Notes: generated from the letters alone by a model not told the origin. 64,000 nt of DNA from Calliopum simillimum (GCA_951812925.1 OX638372.1:45382245-45446244); one strand, 5' to 3'; shown: positions 10,649 to 22,299, counted from the first letter of the stretch. Numbers and translations are program-made.

Positions 10649-11385
10649 TACGAGGGGCACTACTTATATTTCGGGAACTGGCAACACTAATGTCAATAGC
10701 TGAAATCTGGCAACACCATAATAAAGTTTGACGTTTTCTAGCATAAGCGTACTCACAACGTTTTGATGTACAAGTGCTATTTGTTTTGTTTCCAGTGAGT
10801 TAAAAAAATCAATTTGGCCAAAAAATGGAAATTTCAAGAAAAGGTTTTCGTTGGATTATTTTTCACAACTTTAGACGTGGATTATGTCAAGAAGAATGTG
10901 TCGAAAAACTCACTCCTTTGTATCGTGATAAAGCACCATCAAAAACCACAGTATATGGTTGGTATAGTGAAATAAATTGTGGTCGGAGTTCGGCCACCGA
11001 CGAATTCCGTGAAGGTCGTCCAAAATCGGTTGTTGTGCCACAAAACATCGATGCAGTGCATGAACCGATGTTGAAAGATCGTCATGTGGCATATTGTGAG
11101 ATAGAGGCATTCTTGCGCATTAGTTCCACTCCAATACATTCGATTTTGCATGAACACTTAGTTGTACAAAAACGTTTGTTCTCGTTGGAAACCCCATAAT
11201 TTATCAATCGCTCAAAAAAAGGCTCGCATCGTTTGGTGTAAAGAAATGATTAAAAAATTCGACCGTGGTGCTTCAAAAGACGTGTATAAGATCGTGACAG
11301 GTGATGAATCATGGATATATGCGTATGAGCCGGAAACAAAACAGCAATCGACCGTGTGGGTATTCCAAGACGAGCTAAATCCAAT
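10649..11385 (+). mobile_element. mariner element, 3'-truncated (copy 1)
   Basis: It begins at a TA with CGAGGGGCACTACTTATA, resembling the terminal repeat of mellifera-type mariners. It then has a 5' leader shared with the second copy (AGCATAAGCGTACTCA, CGTTTTGATGTA) and a transposase reading frame from 10825. Recognisable mariner sequence stops near 11385 and no matching 3' terminal repeat follows, so the element cannot move. Confidence 0.8.
10825..11385 (+). pseudogene. mariner transposase, frameshifted and truncated
   Basis: The start ATG at 10825 follows CAATTTGGCCAAAAA, as in the second copy at 44429. Residues 1..115 form the N-terminal DNA-binding half (GFRWIIFHNFRRGL, then FREGRPKSVVVPQNIDAV, then the helix-turn-helix block ending SILHEH). 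A frameshift near 11160 moves the rest into the frame starting 11162 (CSRWKPHNLSIAQKKARIVW). The first catalytic Asp is present in VTGDESWIYAY near 11298..11330, but the second and third Asp of the DD34D triad are lost with the truncation at about DELNP. Intact mariner transposases are about 345 residues; about 185 remain. Known role: cut-and-paste at TA sites. Confidence 0.9.
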
Positions 11386-11573
11386 TTTTTGGAGTTTGTG
11401 TTATTCTTATCAGGAAGCGAAGAGACATAAATAGATTTTTTGGTTGAATTGCGCTGCCGTTTAACTTCTAAATTCGTCAAAGCTACCGTCTATGGCTTAT
11501 ACGAACTCCAAAAAATTGCTAAAGTGCTTCTTTGCGTCTCTTGGTTATATATCTCTTCTTCGGTGAATTTGAA
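11386..11573. other. Spacer with short inverted pair
   Basis: AATTTTTTGGAGTTTG (11384..11399) and its inverted partner CGAACTCCAAAAAATT (11500..11515) bracket this stretch, abutting the mariner break. It may be the insertion that removed the mariner 3' half. Confidence 0.4.
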
Positions 11574-11885
11574 TTTGCTATTTGCCCAAATTGAGGTTAA
11601 AATATTAGACACAAACCTTATTCTTTTATTGTGGTACAGTTGGAATTACTGATGGTAGTTGAATGGTAGTTGAATTAGCTATTTACCTAAAGTGTAGTTA
11701 AAATACTAGATACAAACCTTACTGCTTTATATTGGTGCAGTTGAAATTACTCATGTCGGTAATAGTTGTTGAACTTGCTATTTACTCAAAGTGAGGTTAA
11801 AATATTAGACACAAACCTTATTGTTTTATTGTGGCGTAGTTTTAATTTCTCATGTCGGTAATTATTGGTGAATTTGCTAAATACC
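11574..11885. repeat. ~100-bp tandem repeat, about 3 units
   Basis: The phrase TTGCTATTTRCYYAAA recurs at 11574, 11675, 11774 and in degraded form at 11873, each followed by GAGGTTAAAATATTAGAC and a CAAACCTTAYTG block. The spacing of 99 to 101 bp defines a short satellite-like array. Confidence 0.8.
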
Positions 11886-11893
11886 CATAGTAT

Positions 11894-12215
11894 AGTTTGG
11901 CAAAATTTTACTATAATATCGTCGGGTTAAAACTACAACTAGACATCTACATATACATATTTGTGGTTTTGAGTTAAATATACAGAAGTATGAAGAAAAA
12001 ACGGCTCTATGCCCCAGTCTAGTCGGTTTTTTGAAATGTAGTCCCCATCCAATTTTATATAAAGAATAAAAAGCAAAAAACTGCAAAATCCCATACAAAA
12101 AATTAATTTCAAAAAAATGTAAACGCTTTTTTCTCAAATCATGAAAAATGTAGATGTCTAGTTGTAGTTTTAAATCGACGATATGTAAACTGTCAAATTT
12201 TAAAATTTCTTTTTT
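11894..12215. mobile_element. Foldback MITE
   Basis: The left arm (11894..11960) contains AACTACAACTAGACATCTAC. The right arm (12140..12215) contains its complement GTAGATGTCTAGTTGTAG. Both extend through ATATCGTCG. Non-coding. Confidence 0.75.
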
Positions 12216-12681
12216 AAAGGACTAAAAAAAAAAAGACAAAAGAGTGCTTTTGAATCTTCAACGAATTGGATTTCAATGGGTCAGTGGATGTTTAAATGCT
12301 GCCCTTCTTATCTTTAATTGAACGATTCTGCAAACAATTTTATTGAATATCTGCGGGTGATAAAGTAAAGTAAGACCTATGATATTTTGCTGCTACTTCT
12401 TACTATACACTCACAAAATATACTCTTTTATAATTACACAGGACCACAAAAAAAAAAAGTCCTGTAGTAGAAAGTGGAGGTACCATACGGTATGGATTTC
12501 AATGTGCTACAAACGAATCCGAGGTCAGAATTTAGCCATCACGCTTAGATTTTGAGATATCCCTGCTTGAAGTTTCAGAAAGCGCTGTTTTCAGGCTTAC
12601 GGTGCAGTTCTAGGAAATGTGGTAGTTCCATTTTTTTAATGACATCGAATAGCCACAATCTTCCTTATAAAACTATGCCTT
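12216..12681. mobile_element. Outer element Q, left part (degraded palindrome)
   Basis: The stretch 12615..12681 (around CGAATAGCCACAATCTTCC) is repeated in inverted form at 15215..15280. Sequence 15037..15100 continues it on the far side of inserted element E1. A CACAGG terminus preceded by TTA at 12434..12436 may be an outer end. The boundaries of Q are uncertain. Confidence 0.45.
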
Positions 12682-13032
12682 CACAGAAAAAAAAAACTGA
12701 CGGTAAAATTAACTATAAATTTTGTATTCTATAGTTTTTCAAATTTTCTATAGGAAACAAAAACAAAAATTCAAAATTTCAGAATCAGCTTTACTTTTCT
12801 ACAGTTGAATTCAACTGTACATTTTGTATTGCATAAATTTTTTTTTTTCGTTTGAATAACATTTTGAATTGAGTTTTTAACAGGTTCATAAAATTCTCAC
12901 ATTGTTTAAGAATAAATCAACATAAGTTTGCTAGAGTTGTACTGATATTTTGCCATTTGAAATGGTGTCGCCGTAGAAGTTGTTTGCTACAATTTCTACG
13001 AGTTTTTGGAAACGGCTAGTTACAGCCCTTCT

Positions 13033-14664
13033 CAAGGGCGTACGCAGGATTTCATCTAGGGGGGGCCAAACTCAAATTTTGCGAATGTTTTTTTTTTTTT
13101 TTTTTGAGAAATTTCAATGTAAGAGCTGTATATTTTTTGCAATAAAATAATAACTTATGAAGGAACTTCGATGACTTTCTAAATAAAAATTTGCTTAGGT
13201 AAATTATCTTTTAAATACATATCACATTTCTAAACTAATTTGAGTTCGCTGACTCCAAAAAACGCATTATTTGTTTTATTCCGAGGAGCCTTTCTAGATA
13301 AAATCGACACTTTCGATTTTTGAGGTTATAGCTCTAATTTTATTAAAAAATATTTCGAGACACCCAATTTTGATCGAATTTTTGCATACACTATTTTAAA
13401 GAAAAGTTCTTACGCTTCTTTTAAATGTATCAATTACTAAAATTCTATTCATATTGGCTGAGTTACAGTTAAAACTGATTGAAAAGTTAATTTTCATAGC
13501 GATTTTTTACAATTTTGCAATATTTTTTATATTTTTATTTATAAATGTGTTAAATTTTCAATATTTTAAGCCCAAATTTACTAAAATCAGATCATATTTT
13601 AAAAAGTTATTAAGGTTTCAGTGAAGTAAGACCATTTTGATTTTTTATCGGAAAAATAAACAGGTACAATAAACTGGGTCGATTTTTATGATGCAAAAGA
13701 ATTGTATAATGTTTAAAATGCTTAGAATCGTACAAAGTACACGTGTGAATTTTTTTAGAGTTTATGGAAATTTTTTTTTTTCTTTGACCAATTTTTGAAG
13801 AGTTAAAAAAGGTCTGAAAAAAATTTATAAAATACTTTGATACTTTGAACGATTTTAAGCCTTATACATTTTATTCGTAAAAGCCTTGCTTTTGAGTAAA
13901 CGAATGCTTTTCCGACCACGTAATTGAAAAACATAAAAAAATCGACTTTTGGAACCGGATATTATCTATACTACCTGCACAAAAAATTTTGAATTTTTTT
14001 ACGAAGCATTTTTTGCAAAAACATAGTCTTTAGTTTAAAGCAGCTTTGGGTATCCCTTCTGAGAAGAAAAAAAAGTTATGAGTAAAAAACACTTTTTTGT
14101 ACCTGTTTATTTTTTCGATAAAAAAAGGAATAGTCCTACTTCAGTGAAACCTTAATAACTTTCTAAAATATTATCCGATTTTACTTCCGAATTGTTTACA
14201 ATTAAATAAATAAATAGTATAGTAAAGATAAAAAAATGTGTATTTTTATAAACTGAGGAGTAATTTTTCAGAAGAGCTTATAATCAAAACGCAAAAGTAA
14301 TGTCATAATATTATTTATCTGATACTTTGTTGTTAATTAATACAATTGGATTCTGTTTGCCCGAAAAGTTTACCTGATGGTGTGGAATTAATGACATTTA
14401 GTTAAAAAATCATATTTATCTAATAACCGATTATTATTCAAATAATGTGTATGACATTACTTTTGCCTCGCTTTGGTTATAAGCCCTTTTGAAAAATTAC
14501 TCCTCAACTATTGTCCAAAAAATCGTGTTGTATTTGGCTTTAATATGAAAAGTTGTAAAAACTACTGTAAAAATGACTGAATATGATATATTTGAAACTC
14601 TAAAGCTAGAGCTAGGGGGGGGGGGGGGCAGCTGCCCCCCCTGCCCCCCTTGCGTTCGCCCATG
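13033..14664. mobile_element. Non-autonomous hAT-like element with 8-bp target duplication
   Basis: The ends CAAGGGCGTACGCA and, complemented, CATGGGCGAACGCA form short terminal inverted repeats. G-rich subterminal runs lie at 13058..13066 and 14617..14650. The host sequence GCCCTTCT is present on both sides (13025..13032 and 14665..14672) and once in the uninterrupted copy E2. An 8-bp duplication is the hallmark of hAT transposases. The 1632-bp interior has no transposase frame, but contains a facing pair at 13583..13670 and 14099..14182 and a family C MITE at 14254..14506. Confidence 0.88.
14254..14506. mobile_element. MITE family C, copy 2 (inside the hAT element)
   Basis: The ends TGAGGAGTAATTTTTCAGAA and its complement bound 253 bp. 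The facing core motifs CAAAAGTAATGTCAT and ATGACATTACTTTTG match copies at 2188..2464 and 27737..28541, as does the internal CGAAAAGTTTAC phrase shared with copy 1. Confidence 0.75.
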
Positions 14665-15036
14665 GCCCTTCTGGGGTGCTAACTATTAAACCGTTCCAAA
14701 ACAGTTTCAACTGTTTGGAACAGTTTATATTATTAGCTGACCTTTTAAGAAGGTTATTTTTACTGTAACTGCGTTTGATAGTTTCTAAACCGAGTAAACT
14801 GTAAATTTACAGAGTTCTACGGTTAAAATACAAAAACTCCGGGTTGGTGCAATTTCTATCTAAAATCTAGGTTAAATTAACTGTTTTCACAGTACCTAAA
14901 CATTTTAACAGCAACTGTACAGTACTATTTTTACAGTAATTTTACTGGACTGCACAGTCAATTTAACCTTTACTGCGGGTTGGTGCAATTTCTATCGTTG
15001 AAATCGGTTGGATTGACCGATATTTTTTTTTCTGTG

Positions 15037-15280
15037 TTCAAACTTTTCCGACTGGATTCTTACTTTCAGAGTTATCTAACTTTGAAGTAAAGGGTTTTCA
15101 TTTTTTTATGTTAAATGGATTTTATGCTACAAATATAATGTAGTGCTTTGTATGGGGGTTGAGATACGTTTTCTTCAAACGGTGATATCTCGGGAAGTAA
15201 AAGTCCAATCGAAAAAATTAGAATTTATAGTTTTATAAGGAAGATTATGGCTATTCGATTCCATTGAAAATATGGAACTA
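15037..15280. mobile_element. Outer element Q, right part
   Basis: A 244-bp spacer between the two inverted E copies. Its first part continues Q from before E1. Its second part (15215..15280) is the inverted partner of 12615..12681. Confidence 0.45.
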
Positions 15281-15994
15281 CACAGAAAAAAAAACCTCGG
15301 TCAATCCAACCGATTTCAACGATAGAAATTGCACCAACCCGCAGTAAAGGTTAAATTGACTGTACAGTCCAGTAAAATTACTGTAAAAATAGTACTGTAC
15401 AGTTACTGTTAAAATGTTTAGGTACTGTGAAAACAGTTAATTTAACCTGAATTTTCGATAGAAATTGCACCAACCCGGAATTTTTGTATTTTGACCTAAG
15501 AACTCTGTAAATTTACAGTTCACTCAGTTTAGAAACTATCAAACGCAGTTACAGTAAAAATAACCTTCTTAAAAGTTCAGCTAACAATATAAACTGTTAC
15601 AATACAGTTAAAACTGTTTTGCAACGGTTTAATAGTTAGCACCCCAGAAGGGCTGTAACTAGCCGTTTCCAAAAACTCGTAGAAATTGTAGAAAACAACT
15701 TCTACGGCGGCACCATTTCAAATGGCAAAATATCAGTACAATTCTAGCAAACTTATGTTGATTTATTCTTAAACAATGTGAGAATTTTATGAACCTGTTA
15801 AAATCTCAACTCAAAATGTTATTCATATGAAAAAAAAAATGTATGGAATACAAAATGTACAGTTGAATTCAACTGTAGAAAAGTAAAGCTGATTCTGAAA
15901 TTTTGAATTGTTGTTTTTGTTTTCTATAGAAAATTTGAAAAAACTATAGAATACAAAATTTATAGTTAAATTTACCGTCAGTTTTTTTTCTGTG
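15281..15994 (-). mobile_element. Element E, copy 2 (E2), uninterrupted
   Basis: A 714-bp inverted copy of E1 with intact ends (CACAGAAAAAAAAACCTC ... TTTTTTTTCTGTG), flanked by TA on both sides. It contains the single pre-insertion site AGAAGGGC (near 15650) that is duplicated around the hAT in E1. Non-coding; superfamily uncertain (CACAG ends suggest the CACTA/CMC group, but target size is not decisive). Confidence 0.8.
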
Positions 15995-17759
15995 TAATGA
16001 CAAAACATTTGTATTTCTTGAACAGAATCGATTCACTTTCTACTTAAATAAAGATACAATAACTTCCTCATGCTTTCATGTAAAGTGCTTAAATTGCTAA
16101 GCACATTACTAAAAATTAAAGCTATTCCACCATTCCTCATGCTGAAATTGCCAAACTACAAAGTGTATGAACGCAATGAAATCGCTTGCGCTAAACAACA
16201 CAAATGTCCTTGAGCAATAGGCGAATGAATTCCCAAAGGATAACTTAAAGTAGTATTTTGATATTAAGAATGAATTGCTTCATTGATTTTGCCCTTAAGT
16301 AGCAAATATCACTAACACACTCAGCCACCACTTACTCAATCCATCTATCCGTTCATTCATCCATCCATCCATCCACTCATTCGTTTGTACATCAATGCAC
16401 GCATACATTTGCACACATTGTTGATGGACAATCGAAACTGACCGGGGCCAGCCTTCTTTCATGGCTTGCAGTTAATCATGTCTTGGCCTTTTGGCGCTTC
16501 TGCTTACAAGTCCTTTTCGTTGTAGGTACGTCGTTCATTGGACTGTGCTTGTGTTGGGGTTCGATTTTGATGCCTCATACGTCAATGGCTGAATTTTAAT
16601 GGTACATTTTGGCATTGAATTTCAGGCAGAACGAAAAAAAAAAAAAAAATAAATATGGAAATTAGTTACTTTCGTTAAGGTGCCAAAACAAAAAAAACCC
16701 ACAAGGATACATGTAGCCCTTAGGTGAGTCTTCGTTTGTGGTTGACTTGAAAGAATGTGTAGGGTAAGTAATTCGAACGAAAATCGATGGAATAAATAAT
16801 AGTTTCGGTTCTTTGCCAAGTTGCAGGTCGAAAAGGTCAATGTTTAAAGTTTTAAATTTCCAAATTCAATTTCAAGACACAATTTCTAATGTTGAATTAA
16901 ATTGTATTTTTTTCTATTCTAACGACTTTTGTGTGCTAAAATTTTCCCTCACTCTTTTAGTGCATTAAAGCAAAATTCATATGATGCCAGTTAACTTCAC
17001 ACCAAATAGCACCTACTCGTACAAAAACCTTGTCTTAAACTTCAACAATATATCATGCTAAATATCTATTTTCCCACACTTTTTCTTTTCTTTTTTAAAA
17101 TATAATACAGTAAGACAGACAAAAAAAAAAGAATGTTACCTTAATCTAGTTACCAAAGCCAAGTCCAGTATAGAAAAGTCGGAAGTTATGCTGGCGCAAA
17201 AAATGCGAACAAAAGCTTGTTACGGGAAAGACACTGGAGTACACGATAACAAATGGTTATGGTTACAAGTTGCAGTACCTTAGATGGTAAGTTATTTTAT
17301 AGGACAATGTAGTATAAAAATACAACAACAATAAGAACATAGAAAAGTAAAAATAAAATGAAGGCATGTAACTTTTTAGACTATGTCAGTTATTTGTTAA
17401 AAAAGCATGTACCATCAGCCGCTTTATACAGAGTTTATAAGCAGCCCATAGCGATAGAGTTCGCTACAGTTGTGAACAAAATAATAAAATAATAATGAAA
17501 AAATAAATCTCACTTCCGGGGAGGGTAGGAATAACCCTTTGAAGTAAGGCCACTGAAGTTTTTTCCATGAGGTTTTGTTCGTTATTGTAGTAACTTCCAA
17601 GTCAAAATATGAAAATGAAATTAGAACAATTCCTTATTGCGAACAAACCGGCTTTAAGCCACTTTTTTGCCTTTCAAAAAATGTTTGAATAATTCTTACT
17701 ACTCATAACTTGCTTTAATTGACTTCACAGCCCTTTATTTTATATATATATATATATAC
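15995..17759. other. Intergenic stretch
   Basis: No exon recognised. It holds a CATC microsatellite (16340..16385) and poly-A runs near 16635. The stretch 16430..16620 has balanced composition and could be conserved non-coding DNA, which cannot be tested here. A TATA dinucleotide tract at 17740..17767 adjoins the next element. Confidence 0.4.
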
Positions 17760-18603
17760 ATATATATGGGGAAATCTCAGCAAGTGTGGACTTCGGTGTG
17801 AATAGGTCTCGGTTCGCCGAGTCAGCACCCGTTACATTTCCCATCCATTTCAACATGTCTGGGACACTTATTGGATGATGTTAATGAAGCTTTATTTTTT
17901 ATTTTTTTTGCCGAAATTCGAGCAAAATCCACAAATTTTGAGTGTGAATTGAATAAGCCGCTTCCATTATTGAGCCATAACTTTTGAGGCGGTTCAGCAA
18001 ATTGTTTTGGGCTTTTAGTATCTTTAACATAAATGTTAAGACGTAAGAAAAACTGCATTTTATTGATGTGCCTCAGGTAGAACGCTAGATATGGGTCTCC
18101 AAAGTTGTGTGAATGGTTTTTACCCAAAATCTGGTAATTTTCGGTTTCTAACATGCTGCTCTGGGGGCGATTATTTTTTCGCAATATTCCTCATGAAATA
18201 TGATTTCTTAATGTTATGACTAAAAGTTATGTCGAGATAAAAGGGTGTGCCACCACTGGTTCGGTGGTAACACACTTGAGAAGAAGCTCAAATGTCGATT
18301 TTTCATGCGAAATTATGTCTAAAAAAATGGTATTTTGAGGGGCACAAAAATCTGAGGGCACAAAATTGTCTCAAACCTTGCGAAATCATTGGACCTAGGG
18401 CCAATGAATATGTAAAAAAATCGCCCCTCAGAACATTCTTCAACGATGGCTAGTATGTAAAATTTTTTAAGGTTCATCTAAGTATATATACAATGACTGT
18501 GTGTGTGTGTGTGAAGCATTATCACTCAGGAACTACTAAGCCAATTCAGCTAAAATTTTGGGAAAGAGTGTATCTCAGGTATGGAAATGTGTTGATGCTA
18601 TAC

Positions 18604-18990
18604 ACGAAGGTTTCCGAAGATCACCCGAAGGCTTCATAGTCAAAACGAAGAATATCTGGGTACACTGGAGGGGAAATATCTATGGCAAACTTTCATAAAG
18701 TTTTAATTGATAATTTTCTGGGCCACCCGAAGTTTGCCGAAGGTCACCCGAAGGCTTGATAGTCAAAACGAAGAATACCTAGGTATGCGAGAAAGAAAAA
18801 AATCGATGGCGAACTGTCAAAGAACTTTAACAGGTAGTTTTTTTAAAATACCCGAAGGTTCCCGAAGGTCACTCGAAGGCTTCGTAATCAAAACGAAGAA
18901 TACGAGAAGGAAAAAATGCATGGCGAACTATCAAAAAACCTTAACTAATAGTTTTCTGTGACACCCGAAGATTTCCGAAGGTCACCCGAC
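18604..18990. repeat. ~120-bp tandem repeat, about 3.2 units
   Basis: CCCGAAGGTTTCCGAAGGTC-type phrases recur at about 18606, 18726, 18851 and 18964, each followed by AGTCAAAACGAAGAATA (except the last partial unit). The period is 113 to 125 bp. Confidence 0.8.
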
Positions 18991-19089
18991 ATGCCGACAC
19001 TTAATTGCTCGTTGGAGGTCGGGTACCAACCGTAATAGTTACTTGAAGTTATTTATTTCATGAAAATCGGTGCAGCATAACCTTAAAAA

Positions 19090-19375
19090 AGTTTTTTTTG
19101 TATGAGGGCCACTCTAAATATGCACCCTTAATAAAAGTTTTTTAACCTCAGCTGTGCCTCTTGATATAAAAGGCAAATTCCATGTGAATTGAAAAAATAC
19201 GATTTAAAAAATTGTGTGAGGGCCACCCTAAATAAAAGTTTTATAGTTAAAGCAGTGCAATTTAATATAAAAACCACGTGGTGTAGAATTAATGTGAATC
19301 GATTAACCGGTATGTGAGAAAATCCGATTTAAAAAATATTTTTGTATGAGGGCCACCCTAAATATACACTCTTGC
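19090..19375. repeat. ~130-bp repeat units with GAGGGCCACCCTAAATA
   Basis: The phrase TATGAGGGCCACYCTAAATA occurs at about 19100, 19220 (as GTGTGAGGGCCACC) and 19345, each preceded by a GATTTAAAAAA-like run. Confidence 0.65.
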
Positions 19376-19679
19376 GGAATGAAATATACTTTATAACCGA
19401 TTTCCATATCTACCAAATACATATAAAAAATTTCATAAAAATCGGGCGAGCCGTTTCAGAGGAGTTCAAACACAAACACCGTGACGCGAGATTTTTGACG
19501 ATATTGGGGGAGGCGATCGAAAAAAGTCAGTACCGCTGGCTGTTAAATACTTCTAGTGTATCTCAAATTAATAATTCGCGGTCCAAAAAAGGGTGCCACA
19601 TGTTTGAAAAATAACTTTTTTTTTTTTCGAAAAAGCCACACTTGCTGAGATTTCCCCATATATATAGAGAAATGTTCAT

Positions 19680-20510
19680 TATACCTATCGCAAAAATTAA
19701 AAATGCGAAATACCTTGCTCCCAGGGACTAAACAGTTTTCTATTGGTGTAAATATCAAGCATAAAAATTTTGGCCCCGGAAAAACGCTGTTTATATGAAA
19801 ATATGTGGCTTTAATCGAAAGAATTTGAAAATATTCAACATGAATAAATGAAATTTGATATTTGTATGAACAATACTTGAGTAAATAGTATTCAATAAAA
19901 AACTGTGCGATACCATGCCCCCTCCACCCCAAATATATCGTATCTCTGGTTATATTTAACCCACTTGAATCTGATTCGGTACATATGTAATTGGCACTGG
20001 GGAAAGAATTTTCAATAAAAAATGGGCGGAACCATGTCCCTTCCTTCTTAAAAAACAAAATTTGTCACATCCCTGAAACAATTTTACTCTTGTGAATAAG
20101 ATTTGATTTCAGGTAAAGTAATCAGTATTTTTTTTTCCTTTGACAATAAGCAAACAAATTTTGGTTCCGATCGGAAAATATCTGACAGTGCCGCTAGGCC
20201 GTTGAAGGTCGAAAAAACGCTATTAGTATGAAAATAAGTGGACTTAATCGAAACAGTCAATACTAATTTTGAAAGTGTTCGACATAGATAAATGAGATTT
20301 GGTACAACAATACTGAAATAAATAGTATCCAATAAAAAAATAGGTAGCGCCACGCTCTCTCTACACCAAATTTGTCGTTTCTCTGGAAACATTTGACTCA
20401 GGTGAATGAGATTTGGTACATATGTAATTGGCGCTTCTATCTAAGAAAACCAAATTTTTCATATCTCTGAAACTATTTGACACAGGTGAATAAGAATTGA
20501 ATCCTGTTAA
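19680..20510. repeat. Degenerate interspersed repeat with recurring phrases
   Basis: Phrases such as TTTGGTACATATGTAATTGG, GAATGAGATTTGGTAC and AAATAGTATYCAATAAAAAA recur two to four times at irregular spacing. Long minus-strand frames (up to 171 codons) span these repeats but show no domain and low complexity, so they are not called as genes. Confidence 0.55.
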
Positions 20511-20930
20511 TTTTTTCAAAACAATTTTTAACAATTATTTTAACTTAATTTAATCAAAACTTTTATTTTAAGAAAGCAAAAAGGCGCTTAAGCTCGGATT
20601 ATCGTCTTCGAGATTACTATAATATAAGTATGTAATTCAAACATGTATCGAAAAAAAAAAAAATAATTAATCCCGGTTTATTCGCAAGAAGGAGGTATCT
20701 GGATTCTCATTTCCATATTTTTCAGCTCGGGAAAAGTTAACAAACAAAACTCAAACAAAAAACCACAGTGACCTTACTTCGAGCTTCTCCTTAGGAGTGA
20801 AATACTTTTATTACAATTTTTGCTTCTTTATTAAAAATGAATGTAGTACGTTCCTGATTTGGCATATAATGATTTTAAGAATTTAAAAAAAAAAAGAATT
20901 GAAATGTATGAGAAAAGAAGCTGTACCCAC
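20511..20930. other. AT-rich spacer
   Basis: Poly-A runs near 20650 and 20888. No gene or repeat partner recognised. Confidence 0.4.
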
Positions 20931-20934
20931 TTTC

Positions 20935-21300
20935 AACACCTTTCCAAAATTAGTCCGAACATGAAAATCGGTTAGTGTCCAAGTTATAAAAAATTTGTCA
21001 AGAAGTATTTGTAGTTATGTGTCAGTTTTCTCGACCCCCCAAATCCAAAGTAAAAGTCCGATTCGGGTGAAATCTTGGCTCAAGAACTTCATTTGCTCAA
21101 GGCCTCAGTTCCAAAATTTCAATATTTAATTTTTCCATTCAATTTAAGCCTCTGTAATGTCTGTCTGTTTGCGGAAATAATTTTTACGGGAAAACTAAGC
21201 AAGATAATTCGATAAAATTTCGCAATGAAAATGTATAAAATTGGTTAACGGACCTGCCTACCAGCCATAAAAAAAATTACTTATAACGTAATTTTATGAG
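20935..21300 (+). mobile_element. INE-1/DINE-1-like Helitron fragment
   Basis: It shares GGGAAAACTAAGCAAGATAA and a following GGTTAACGGACCTGCCTACC-type phrase with the fuller copy at 42424..43084, preceded by a TGTCTGTCTGTTTG run. It also shares the CCTTTCCAAAATTAGTCC phrase with 24930..24970. Both ends are missing. Confidence 0.65.
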
Positions 21301-21305
21301 TAATA

Positions 21306-21450
21306 GAATCGCCCAGTGGTCAAAATTCGATTACAAATGTATTAAATAATTTTAGTACTTTTTGGACACTTTTAGTACTTTGTTTTTGCTATTTGGTATG
21401 AAATAGAAAAGCTCATTAATCATCTCTGGTACAACTCAAGCGAAACATAG
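21306..21450 (-). repeat. Interspersed repeat family X, copy 3 (partial)
   Basis: In minus orientation it starts with the family X 3' terminal phrase (complement of GAATCGCCCAGTGG) and covers the AAAGTACTAAA and GATGATTAATGAGCTTTTC landmarks. The 5' half is absent. Confidence 0.7.
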
Positions 21451-22299
21451 ATTTTGAGATATTGTGATAAATTTTTTATAAAAATTTTTTATTAACTCTC
21501 CATTCATATTTTTAAGGCTTCTTTTTTTAAAAAAATTATATTTTATTTGCGCACTACTGTATGTAGCAAGCAACAGCCAGTAAGCAGTAAGTGTAGAATG
21601 TGTGGAATTTTTGATTTATTAGATCTGTCGTTGGAGGGCGCGCACTTCGTACACAAACTGGAGACAATTTGTTAGCTGTGCTGTTTAAGTACTCGGAACG
21701 TCAATTTAAAGAGTAAAATTTATAAAAAAACAAGCACATTTAATGGAATAAAGAGTTATTTAAGTGCAATTTAATTAAATATAAATTTTAATTACTTTGA
21801 TCCTTTAGGGGGGAAAAAAAAAACGTTTATTTTGGCTAAGTACTTGGTTGGCTATTACACTTGCTCTTTAGCTAATTAACGGTATTATTACATTTTAGCA
21901 TTTCTTGTCTTATTGCCGTTTTTTTTTGTTGCTTGTATTGTTGCTATAGCGCCAACTTCCTTTGCAGAAAGGATGCGCCATACTTCGTTGCCATTTTAAG
22001 TTTCTACGAAGCCAAAGCGCGAAAGAAGTTAAAACACAAACATTTACAATTCAATTAGCGCGATTACCAACCACCAATGATTAGTGGCGAAAACAAAAGC
22101 GTAGCATTTTACACAATAAGAAAAAAAGTCAGGGAAAACGGGGGGAAAAAACAAATGGCATTAAAAATAATCACAAAGCAGACAATTTAATTACCAAAGC
22201 TGGTAATGGTTTTTTATTTTACTGAGATTTTTCATACACTTTGAATTTTTAAAGATATTTTTAAAGAGGAAGAATGGTATGATGCTCTTTAAAGTAATA
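21451..22299. other. Intergenic stretch
   Basis: No exon or repeat partner recognised. A GC-richer patch at 21625..21700 stands out but carries no motif I can name. Confidence 0.35.

Larger units (their letters stand above)
12682..15036 (+). mobile_element. Element E, copy 1 (E1), split by a hAT insertion
   Basis: It begins CACAGAAAAAAAAAACTGAC and ends with TTTTTTTTTCTGTG. Removing the nested element at 13033..14664 and one 8-bp duplication leaves 715 bp. This is nearly identical in length and sequence to the inverted copy at 15281..15994 (714 bp), so E1 was a complete copy before the hAT landed. Inner landmarks are AGTTGTTTGCTACAATTTC and CAACCCGG-type repeats. No coding capacity; only 2 bp (TT) flank both sides symmetrically. 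Confidence 0.8.
17761..19664. mobile_element. TIR element with internal tandem arrays
   Basis: The ends TATGGGGAAATCTCAGCAAG and the complement at 19636..19664 form inverted repeats of about 29 bp, set in TATATA sequence at both sides (TA target likely). The interior carries a tandem array at 18604..18990 and a second set of repeats at 19090..19375. It also has the phrase AAATCGGGCGAGCCGTTTCA near 19440, a motif type common in insect repeats. The open frames here follow the tandem repeats and show no known domain. Confidence 0.75.

Noticed and set aside
18606..18990. Regular repeats that could suggest a CRISPR array
   Set aside because: Units are ~120 bp, contiguous, diverged and inside a eukaryotic TIR element; there are no short repeats with unique spacers.
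19543..20058. 171-codon minus-strand frame, the longest in the window
   Set aside because: It lies across degenerate interspersed repeats and the end of a TIR element, with no domain and aromatic-rich composition typical of AT-rich non-coding frames.
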